From Agathobaculum sp. NTUH-O15-33 (GTDB lineage Bacteria; Bacillota; Clostridia; Oscillospirales; Butyricicoccaceae): a DNA stretch of 64,000 bases. The notes beneath the pieces were generated by a model. The model did no database searches, had not been told where the DNA came from, and was given only the letters and a program-made list of their open reading frames with translations. Shown piece after piece: positions 57,484-64,000 of the stretch (position 1 is its first letter; every line of letters begins with the position of its first letter). A program made the position numbers and the translations under genes. The stretch is taken from the NCBI RefSeq assembly GCF_033193315.1, contig NZ_CP136187.1:3045501-3109500 (forward strand). Reading direction: 5' to 3'.

Positions 57484-57678
57484 ATGGACGTTCAGGTCGG
57501 CGATAGGCTTACCATGAAAAAGGCCCACCCGTGCGGCTCCAAGCAGTGGAAGGTGCTGCGCACGGGCATGGATTTCCGCTTAAAATGCGAGGGCTGCGGG
57601 CACGAGATCATGGTGCCGCGCAGCAAGGCGGAAAAAAACATCAGACAAATCGAACGGGAGGGTACGATCGTATGTTGA
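57484..57678 (+). CDS. DUF951-family protein
   Basis: 64 residues: MDVQVGDRLTMKKAHPCGSK, then WKVLRTGMDFRLKCEGCGHE and a basic tail. The single CxxC (CEGC) with C in HPCG suggests a small zinc site; DUF951 members are conserved short Firmicutes proteins, perhaps nucleic-acid binding, function unproven. Stop overlaps the start of the phosphorylase gene. Confidence 0.87.
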   Translation: MDVQVGDRLTMKKAHPCGSKQWKVLRTGMDFRLKCEGCGHEIMVPRSKAEKNIRQIEREGTIVC

Positions 57679-58433
57679 TAGACGGCAAACAAATGCATTT
57701 GCAGATCACAAAGGGCCAGATCGGCCGTTATGTCATTCTGCCCGGCGACCCGGGCCGGTGCGAAAAGATCGCCCGGTATTTTGACGATCCCCGCAAGCTC
57801 GCGAGCAACCGCGAGTATACGATTTATACCGGCACGCTGGATGGCGAACCCGTCGCCGTGTGCTCGACCGGTATCGGCGGCCCTTCCGCCGCGATCGCGC
57901 TGGAGGAACTGGTGGAATGCGGGGCGGATACGTTTATCCGCGTCGGCACCTCGGGCGGCATCGTGGACGAGGTATGCGGCGGCGACGTCGTCATCGCGAC
58001 CGCCGCGATCCGGCAAGAAGGCACCTCGCGCGAATATCTGCCCATCGAGTTCCCGGCGGCGGCAAACTTCGATATCGTCGCCGCGCTGCGGGAAGCAGCA
58101 AGGGCGCTCGGTCTGCGGCAGCACACCGGCGTCATCCAGTCCAAGGATAGCTTCTACGGCGAAATCCGCCCGGCGCAGCAGCCCATCGCGGGCGAGCTGC
58201 TCGCCAAGTGGCAGGCATGGAAAGCCGCGGGCGCGCTGACCAGCGAAATGGAGACCGCCGCCCTCTTTATCGTATCGCAGGTGCTGCACGTGCGCTGCGG
58301 CGCGGTGCTGAACGTGCTGTGGAACGCCGATAACGATGATGCGCCCAGTATCCCGCCCGACGCCGCCGAACGCGGCGTGCGCACCGCGGTGGAGGCGCTG
58401 CGTATTTTGATCCGGGAGGATAAGACACCATAA
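57672..58433 (+). CDS. Nucleoside phosphorylase, uridine phosphorylase-like
   Basis: 253 residues of the PNP_UDP_1 family. YVILPGDPGRCEKIARYFD is the phosphate-binding start, VCSTGIGGPSAAIALEELVE and FIRVGTSGGIVDEV the sugar/phosphate sites, and SEMETAALFIVSQVLHVRCG the conserved ribose-binding glutamate segment. Cleaves uridine (or a related nucleoside) with phosphate for salvage; base preference not certain. ATG behind GGGAGG rather than the longer open frame. Coupled to MATE by one base. Confidence 0.88.
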   Translation: MLIDGKQMHLQITKGQIGRYVILPGDPGRCEKIARYFDDPRKLASNREYTIYTGTLDGEPVAVCSTGIGGPSAAIALEELVECGADTFIRVGTSGGIVDEVCGGDVVIATAAIRQEGTSREYLPIEFPAAANFDIVAALREAARALGLRQHTGVIQSKDSFYGEIRPAQQPIAGELLAKWQAWKAAGALTSEMETAALFIVSQVLHVRCGAVLNVLWNADNDDAPSIPPDAAERGVRTAVEALRILIREDKTP

Positions 58434-59839
58434 TGGCAAAGATCAAACACCAAAACGATTTGGGGCACGACCCGATCGGGCCGTTGCTCCTCCGGCTTGC
58501 GCTGCCGACCGTTTGCGCGCAGGTGGTCAACCTGCTCTATAACATTGTCGACCGCATCTATATCGGCCAAATTCCGGGAGAGGGCAAGCTCGCGCTGACC
58601 GGCATGGGCGTCACCTTTCCTGTCATCACCCTGATCGCCGCCTTTGCCGCGCTCATCGGCATGGGCGGCGCGCCGCGTGCGTCGATCGCGCTGGGCGCGG
58701 GCGACCACGAGCGCGCCGAACGCACGCTCGGCACGTGTACCGCCGCTTTGTGGGGCCTTGCCGCCGTGCTGACGGTCGTGTTCCTGATCGTGCAGGAGCC
58801 GCTGCTGAAAATGTTCGGCGCGTCCGGCGATACCCTGCCCTATGCGATGCAGTATTTAAACATTTACGTGCTGGGCACTATTTTCGTTATGACCGCCTTG
58901 GGGCTGAACGGCTTTATCACCGCGCAGGGCAATTCATCGGTCGCCATGAAAACCGTGCTGATCGGCGCGGTGCTGAACGTCGCGCTCGATCCGGTGTTCA
59001 TCTTCGTATTCGGCATGGGCGTTCGCGGCGCGGCGATTGCAACGGTCATTTCGCAGGCGGTTTCCGCCCTTTGGGTCGTGCGCTTTTTGGGCGGGCAGAA
59101 GTCCACGCTGCGGCTGAAACGGCACTATCTGCGGCTGGACGCGGCGCTCCTGCTGCCCGCGGTCGCGCTGGGCGCTTCGCCCTTTGTCATGCAGGCGACG
59201 GAGAGCCTGCTCACCGTCACTTTCAACGTATCGCTGCGCAAGTACGGCGGCGACCTCGCTGTCGGCGCGATGACCATCCTCACCTCGGTGATGCAGATCA
59301 TGCAGCTGCCGCTTTTGGGACTCGCGCAGGGCGCGCAGCCCATATTGGGCTACAACCTCGGCGCAAAGCAGCCAAAACGCATGAAACAGTGCGTGTTTTA
59401 TATGATCGCCTCAGCCTTTGTCTTTTCGGGCTTTGTTTGGCTGTGCGCCATGCTCATTCCGGAGCAGATCGCGCGCCTGTTCAATCAGGACGCGGAGCTG
59501 ATCCGCATGACCGGCTGGGCACTGCGCATTTATATGGCGGTGGGCTTTACCGCAGCCTTTCAATGGGGCTTTCAGCAATCCTTTGTCGCGCTGGGCGAAG
59601 CGAAAATCTCGCTGTTTCTGGCGCTTTTGCGCAAGATCATTCTGCTGATCCCGCTCATTTTGATCTTGCCGCACCTGCTGCCCGATCCGCTGTTCGCGGT
59701 GTTCTGCGCCGAACCGGTGGCGGACTTCCTCGCGGCGGCCACGACCACAGTGCTGTTCCTCATCCGCTTCCGCCAGATCACCCGCTCGATCGAGCGGGAA
59801 AACGGCGGAGCACCCATACCGGATACCTCCGGATCATAA
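58433..59839 (+). CDS. MATE-family efflux transporter
   Basis: 468 residues, about twelve membrane segments in two pseudo-symmetric halves (PIGPLLLRLALPTVCAQVVN begins the first; LLPAVALGASPFVMQATESL the second). Landmarks: NLLYNIVDRIYIGQI, FAALIGMGGAPRASIALGAG, GLNGFITAQGNSSVAMKTVL and GAQPILGYNLGAKQPKRMKQ. Sodium- or proton-coupled multidrug or metabolite export expected. ATG overlaps the preceding stop (TAATG). Followed by a MITE copy. Confidence 0.9.
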   Translation: MAKIKHQNDLGHDPIGPLLLRLALPTVCAQVVNLLYNIVDRIYIGQIPGEGKLALTGMGVTFPVITLIAAFAALIGMGGAPRASIALGAGDHERAERTLGTCTAALWGLAAVLTVVFLIVQEPLLKMFGASGDTLPYAMQYLNIYVLGTIFVMTALGLNGFITAQGNSSVAMKTVLIGAVLNVALDPVFIFVFGMGVRGAAIATVISQAVSALWVVRFLGGQKSTLRLKRHYLRLDAALLLPAVALGASPFVMQATESLLTVTFNVSLRKYGGDLAVGAMTILTSVMQIMQLPLLGLAQGAQPILGYNLGAKQPKRMKQCVFYMIASAFVFSGFVWLCAMLIPEQIARLFNQDAELIRMTGWALRIYMAVGFTAAFQWGFQQSFVALGEAKISLFLALLRKIILLIPLILILPHLLPDPLFAVFCAEPVADFLAAATTTVLFLIRFRQITRSIERENGGAPIPDTSGS

Positions 59840-59846
59840 AAAAATT

Positions 59847-60011
59847 GGGCCGTTGCAAAATAAAAAACACTCAACCCTTGTCATTCTGAGGAGTAAAGCG
59901 ACGAAGAATCTCGCGCGAACGCGCGATTCCTACGCATGTTCCGCGCGTTCGCGCGAGATTCTTCACTTTGTTCAGAATGACAATCGAGTGTTTTTTATTT
60001 TGCAACGGCCC
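59847..60011. repeat. MITE-like palindromic element, copy B (inverted)
   Basis: 165 bp with perfect 26-bp terminal inverted repeats that include CCGTTGCAAAATAAAAAAC; internal TCATTCTGA and GAATCTCGCGCGAACGCGCG-type palindromes as in the copy at 46595-46773, in the opposite orientation. The outermost and innermost arm bases differ from copy A but pair perfectly with each other. Confidence 0.9.
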
Positions 60012-60095
60012 TTGCTTTGTCTTGATTTCGCGGCGGCAGGCATGGACGAACTTGACGGGCACGTCCATACGCGCCGCGACCGGTTCCACCGTCAT
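59871..60095 (-). pseudogene. Start of a small gene apparently truncated by MITE copy B
   Basis: An ATG behind GGAGGAG opens MTVEPVAARMDVPVKFVHAC then RREIKTKQG, about 28 codons of helix-turn-helix-like sequence, after which the frame runs into the MITE and is meaningless. The original 3' part is not recognisable downstream. Chance coding is possible. Confidence 0.3.
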
Positions 60096-60130
60096 GCCTT
60101 GCTCCTCCGCCATATTGCCGGCAAGCCGCG

Positions 60131-61393
60131 TTATTCCGCGCTTGACAGCATCAGCTTGATACGGTTTTCCTGATTGATGCGCGAAGCGCCGGGATCGTAA
60201 TCGACCGCGACGATGTTCGCCTCCGGGTAGGTCTCGCGGATCTTGCGGATCATGCCCTTGCCCGCGATATGGTTGGGCAAGCAGCCGAAGGGCTGGGTGC
60301 ACACGATGTTGCGCACGCCCTCGGTGATCAGCTCGATCATTTCGGCGGGCAGCAGCCAGCCCTCGCCCATTTTAACGCCGGGACCGATGATATCCTGCGC
60401 CTTCTTGCGCACCTCGTCAAAGGCCATGGGCGGGCGGAAATGGCCGTCCCTTCGCATGACCTTGATGATATCGGCCTGCTTGCCTAAAACGAACTGGTAC
60501 ACCAGCTTGTAGGCGGCGGCCTTCTTGGGCGCGCGGCCGTACAGGTCGCGGTCGATAACCGAGTTATAGATCGTGTACAGGCAAAAATCCATCAAACCGG
60601 GCAGAACGGGCTCGCAGCCTTCGCCCAGCAGGAATTTTTCCAGATTATTGTTGCCAAGGGGCGAAAATTTCACGTAGATCTCGCCGACGATGCCGACAAG
60701 CTTTTTCTTTTCGCGCTTATCCAGCCGCACCTTGCCGAATACCTCCAGCACAAAGCGGTACAGGCGCTTGACCTCGCCGTAGTGCACGACGCGGTCGCCG
60801 GTAAAGCGGTTCGCGACCGCATCCATGCAGATCTCGATCGCCTTGTCGGTCGAACCGGGCACGACCTCGTAGGGGCGGCACTGGTTCGCGACCATCATGA
60901 TCAGATCGCCGATCAGGACGGAATACGCGATCTGCATCAGCATTTTAGGCGTGAGCTTGAAGCCGGGGTTATCCTCGAGCCCGGTAAAGTTGAGCGAAAC
61001 GACCGGGATAAAGCCGTAACCATTCTTTTGCAGCGCCTTGCGCAGCAGGTGGATGTAATTGGACGCGCGGCAGCCGCCGCCGGTCTGTGGCATGATGAGC
61101 GCGATTTTGCTTACATCGTATTTGCCGGATTCAATCGCGTCCATCAGCTGGCCAATGACCAGCAGCGCGGGATAGCAGGTATCGTTATGCACATTGCGGA
61201 GCCCCTGCTCGACAATGGCGGGCCCTTCGGTATCGAGCAGCTCCATATCATAGCCATAGTTTTTCATCAACCGGCAGATCAGGCCGAGCTGCACGGGCAG
61301 CATATTGGGCACCAGAATTTTATAGGTCTTGCGCATTTCCTCGGTAAAGGGCACGCGTGCGGCCTCAAAGGTTTTCGGATCGTTCGTTTGCAA
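60131..61393 (-). CDS. Acyl-CoA dehydratase activase-related protein (DUF2229-type), downstream part
   Basis: 420 residues corresponding to the C-terminal portion of the long (R)-2-hydroxyacyl-CoA dehydratase activase-like proteins. Seen: YKILVPNMLPVQLGLICRLM, NDTCYPALLVIGQLMDAIES, IALIMPQTGGGCRASNYIHL, LGEGCEPVLPGLMDF, CTQPFGCLPNHIAGKGMI and EANIVAVDYDPGASRINQEN, with many cysteines that may bind an iron-sulfur cluster. A TTG start sits 8 bases after GGAGGAGGG, inside the upstream gene (29-base overlap), so it is a coupled second gene rather than a frameshift. Confidence 0.8.
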   Translation of the reverse strand: MQTNDPKTFEAARVPFTEEMRKTYKILVPNMLPVQLGLICRLMKNYGYDMELLDTEGPAIVEQGLRNVHNDTCYPALLVIGQLMDAIESGKYDVSKIALIMPQTGGGCRASNYIHLLRKALQKNGYGFIPVVSLNFTGLEDNPGFKLTPKMLMQIAYSVLIGDLIMMVANQCRPYEVVPGSTDKAIEICMDAVANRFTGDRVVHYGEVKRLYRFVLEVFGKVRLDKREKKKLVGIVGEIYVKFSPLGNNNLEKFLLGEGCEPVLPGLMDFCLYTIYNSVIDRDLYGRAPKKAAAYKLVYQFVLGKQADIIKVMRRDGHFRPPMAFDEVRKKAQDIIGPGVKMGEGWLLPAEMIELITEGVRNIVCTQPFGCLPNHIAGKGMIRKIRETYPEANIVAVDYDPGASRINQENRIKLMLSSAE

Positions 61394-64000
61394 GTTTTCT
61401 GCCCTCCTCCACGGCGGCCAGCATACTGCGCACGCGGATTTTCGCCGCGCCGAGGTTGCTGATCTCATCTATTTTAAGCTGTGTATAAATTTTTCCGCCG
61501 CCCTCTACAATGGCGCGCACTTCGTCGGTCGTGACCGCGTCGATGCCGCAGCCGAACGACACAAGCTGGATCAGCTGCGCGTTTTCCTTACGGGTGACGT
61601 AATTTGCCGCGCCGTACATGCGCGAATGATAGGTCCACTGGTTTAAAACGTGCACTTCGGGCGCTTCGGCAAGCTGCCAAACCGCGTCCTCGGACACAAT
61701 GACCATTTGATAGGACTGGATCAGCTGGTCGATACCGTGGCTGACCTCCGGATCGATATGATAGGGCCGGCCCGCGATCACCGCGATCTCCAGCCCGTGC
61801 GTATCGGCATAGGCGATCGCCTTCTGTCCCTCGTCCCGCACGGAGGCGTAGTAATCCGCAAGGGCCTGATACGCGTCCGCCGCGGCCTCTTGCACGCGGC
61901 GCTTTTTAATTGCCGGGTACTTGGCGCAGAAGAATTTCGCGGCCTGCTGGACAAAGCGCTTTTCCTCGGTCAGCTCGAAATACGGCATCATGAAGTCCGC
62001 GTCGCGCAGGCGGGCGACGTTGGCGATCAGCAGCTCCGGATAGTAGGCGACGACCGGGCAGTTATAGCAGTTGGTCGCGCGGCCTTCGTCCAAGTTATAG
62101 GTCATGCAGGGGTAGAAGATCGCGTCCACGCCCTTGTCGAGCAGGTTTTCGATATGGCCGTGGATGAGCTTGGCCGGGTAGCACACCGTGTCCGACGGGA
62201 TTGAGTGCTGGCCCTTTTGGTACATATCGCGGGTGGAAACATCGCTTAATACGACCGAGAAGCCCAACTTCCGCAGGAACGTGGCCCAAAACGGCAGCAG
62301 CTCGTAGAAATTCAGGCCGAACGGGATGCCGATGCGGCCGAGTTCGCCCGGCGCTTCGGTAACGGGCGCGTAGGTCTTTAGTTTTTCAAACTTCCACTTA
62401 TATAGGTTGGGCAGCTCCTGCGCGGTTTCCCTGCCGAGCGGACGCTCGCAGCGGTTGCCCGAAATAAAGCGGCGGCCGCCGCCAAAGTCGTTGATGGTCA
62501 GGCTGCAATGGTTTTCACAAAGGCCGCAGCGGACGGATTTGACCGCGTGCGAGAAGCCCGCGAGCACCGTTTCGCCGATCAGCCCGGTTTGCTCCGGTCG
62601 GTTGTCCTTTGCGTGCAGCGCCGCGCCGTACGCGCCCATCAGGCCCGCAATGGCCGGACGGGTGACGTTGCGGCCGATCTCCTGCTCGAACGAGCGGAGA
62701 ATCGCGTCATTCAAGAACGTGCCGCCCTGCACAACGATGTTCTGCCCCAGATCGTCCGGCGAATGCGCGCGGATGACCTTATACAGCGCGTTTTTGACAA
62801 CCGACACCGAAAGGCCGGAAGAGATCGCATCGATCCCCGCGCCGTCCTTCTGGGCCTGCTTGACCGAGGAGTTCATAAACACCGTGCAACGCGAGCCCAG
62901 ATCGATCGGGTGCTCGGCAAACAAGCCGAGCTTGCAGAACTCTTCGATGGAATAGCCCATCGACCGGGCGAAGGTCTCGATAAACGAGCCGCAGCCGGAC
63001 GAGCAGGCTTCGTTCAGTGAAATATTGTCGATGCAGTGGTTGCGGATCTTGAAGCACTTGATATCCTGCCCGCCGATATCAATGATAAAATCAACCTCCG
63101 GGCAGAAATGGCGCGCCGCGCGGAAGTGCGCGACCGTTTCGACCAAGCCGTGATCGACGCCGAAGGCGTTCTGGATCAGCGCTTCGCCGTAACCCGTGAC
63201 CGCCGAGGATACGATATGCACCCGGTCGCCGCACAGCTCGTAAAGCTTTGTCAGCTGCTCGCGGATGACATCCGCCGGGTTGCCCTTGTTCGACTGGTAG
63301 TGGTGGAATAGGATCTGGTTCTCCTCGCCAATGAGGACGAGCTTGGTCGTGGTCGACCCGCAATCGATGCCGAGGTACGCGTCGCCCTCGTACACGGTGA
63401 CGTTTTGCGTCAGCACATCGTGCACCGAATGGCGGCGGCGGAACTCGTCGTAATCCGCCTGACTTTCAAAAAGCGGCGGCAGGTACTGGGCGATCACCGG
63501 CGCATCCGCCGCTTTTTCCAGCGCGGCGAGCAGGCTTTCGACCGTATAGGTGGGCTTTGTGCCCCCCGCGTACTCGGCGGCGCCCGCCGCGATCGCGTAC
63601 GGGGCAAGGGCCGGGAAATGCGCGTGCGCGTCGTCCAGCCCAAGCGTTTGCTGAAACTGCTTTTGCAGGCCCTTGAAGAAGAAGAGCGGGCCGCCCAAAA
63701 ACAGTACGTCGCCCTTTATTTCGCGGCCCTGCGCCAAACCGGTCAGCGTTTGGCCGACGACCGCCTGAAAGATCGACGCGGCGATGTCCTCTCGCCTCGC
63801 GCCTTCGTTCATCAGCGGCTGGATGTCCGACTTGGCGAACACGCCGCAGCGCGAGGCGATGGTATAGATGCGCTCCGCGTCGAGGGACAGCGTGTCAAGC
63901 TCCGCCGGGGTCACGTCGAGCAGCACGGCCATCTGGTCGATAAACGCGCCGGTGCCGCCCGCGCACGAACCGTTCATGCGCTCTTCGAGCTGGCCGGTGA
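61365..64000 (-). CDS. Acyl-CoA dehydratase activase (ASKHA ATPase, HgdC/BcrAD/BadFG type), continues beyond window
   Basis: The visible 878 residues contain one full ASKHA activase module and the end of a preceding one. First module end: MNGSCAGGTGAFIDQMA with the cluster cysteine, then GDVLFLGGPLFFFKGLQKQF. Second module: AYLGIDCGSTTTKLVLIGEE, FIIDIGGQDIKCFKIRNHCI, NEACSSGCGSFIETFARSM with cluster ligands and QNIVVQGGTFLNDAILRSFE. The DUF2229-like region follows (GIPFGLNFYELLPFWATFLR; SDTVCYPAKLIHGHI; FYPCMTYN). ATP-driven electron transfer to an unknown dehydratase-like partner; no dehydratase subunits lie within the window. Confidence 0.88.
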   Translation of the reverse strand, partial: TGQLEERMNGSCAGGTGAFIDQMAVLLDVTPAELDTLSLDAERIYTIASRCGVFAKSDIQPLMNEGARREDIAASIFQAVVGQTLTGLAQGREIKGDVLFLGGPLFFFKGLQKQFQQTLGLDDAHAHFPALAPYAIAAGAAEYAGGTKPTYTVESLLAALEKAADAPVIAQYLPPLFESQADYDEFRRRHSVHDVLTQNVTVYEGDAYLGIDCGSTTTKLVLIGEENQILFHHYQSNKGNPADVIREQLTKLYELCGDRVHIVSSAVTGYGEALIQNAFGVDHGLVETVAHFRAARHFCPEVDFIIDIGGQDIKCFKIRNHCIDNISLNEACSSGCGSFIETFARSMGYSIEEFCKLGLFAEHPIDLGSRCTVFMNSSVKQAQKDGAGIDAISSGLSVSVVKNALYKVIRAHSPDDLGQNIVVQGGTFLNDAILRSFEQEIGRNVTRPAIAGLMGAYGAALHAKDNRPEQTGLIGETVLAGFSHAVKSVRCGLCENHCSLTINDFGGGRRFISGNRCERPLGRETAQELPNLYKWKFEKLKTYAPVTEAPGELGRIGIPFGLNFYELLPFWATFLRKLGFSVVLSDVSTRDMYQKGQHSIPSDTVCYPAKLIHGHIENLLDKGVDAIFYPCMTYNLDEGRATNCYNCPVVAYYPELLIANVARLRDADFMMPYFELTEEKRFVQQAAKFFCAKYPAIKKRRVQEAAADAYQALADYYASVRDEGQKAIAYADTHGLEIAVIAGRPYHIDPEVSHGIDQLIQSYQMVIVSEDAVWQLAEAPEVHVLNQWTYHSRMYGAANYVTRKENAQLIQLVSFGCGIDAVTTDEVRAIVEGGGKIYTQLKIDEISNLGAAKIRVRSMLAAVEEGRKLANERSENL

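Noticed and set aside
61365..61468. Frame change in the activase pair considered as an assembly frameshift
   Set aside because: The downstream gene has its own strong ribosome site and TTG start within a short overlap, so two coupled genes is the better reading, though not proven.

Overview
The window looks like a chromosomal segment of a GC-rich, spore-forming anaerobic Clostridia species. The evidence is an intact sigK, a six-cysteine SCIFF peptide with its radical-SAM maturase, an acyl-CoA dehydratase activase pair, several LacI-type and BceAB-type modules typical of Firmicutes, and strong SigA-like promoters. A gut Oscillospirales/Butyricicoccaceae-type host is my inference, not something the sequence proves.

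Layout. 1-6.1 kb: end of a UvrD-like helicase, then a BceRS-BceAB-type antimicrobial-peptide sensing and export module, then tRNA-Gly(CCC). 6.3-9.3 kb: a DUF134 protein and a large fusion flavoenzyme (CoA-disulfide-reductase-like, rhodanese, siroheme reductase and ferredoxin domains). 9.3-16.2 kb: an IS200/IS605-type insertion sequence whose tnpA gene is split by a 6.26-kb mobilizable element. That element has a MobV relaxase, a pMV158-like oriT, TnpW, a large serine recombinase and cargo (GNAT, VOC, XRE). Both termini and the original target can be reconstructed. 16.4-19.2 kb: MarR, AEC transporter and MocR regulator. 19.7-20.9 kb: DinB.

20.9-25.8 kb: a thiamin locus with a TPP riboswitch plus terminator before thiSF, then an opposing mscL gene, then thiGHC. 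25.9-30.5 kb: a lipoprotein behind a 101-bp tandem duplication, two small proteins, and the scfB-scfA-TIGR04086-yajC block. 30.6-38 kb: a sugar or polyol locus with a Gfo/Idh/MocA dehydrogenase, two tandem LacI-type regulators and a divergent ABC importer. 38.2 kb: sigK. 39-46.4 kb: a second sugar locus on the minus strand (binding protein, broken ATPase, permease, two dehydrogenases, LacI regulator).

46.6-50.7 kb: a palindromic MITE-like repeat, hisC, rarA, and an EFR1-type ferredoxin/flavodoxin divergent from a TetR regulator. 50.8-52.7 kb: a visibly AT-richer island with a secreted DUF2599-like protein, a small membrane protein, an exported thioredoxin-like protein, a decayed secreted peptide and a three-way-junction RNA or terminator. 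52.8-60 kb: an S1-domain protein, then an operon of small enzymes (one frameshifted), then DUF951, nucleoside phosphorylase and MATE transporter. 60-64 kb: a second copy of the MITE and the two-gene acyl-CoA dehydratase activase system, which runs off the window.

Three coding lesions are visible: two in the second sugar ATPase and one in the methyltransferase. They may be real pseudogenes or assembly errors. The most interesting items are the nested mobile element with its readable junctions and oriT, the four-module flavin/siroheme fusion, the AT-rich DUF2599 island, and the MITE copies whose 26-bp terminal arms differ between copies but are perfectly complementary within each copy.
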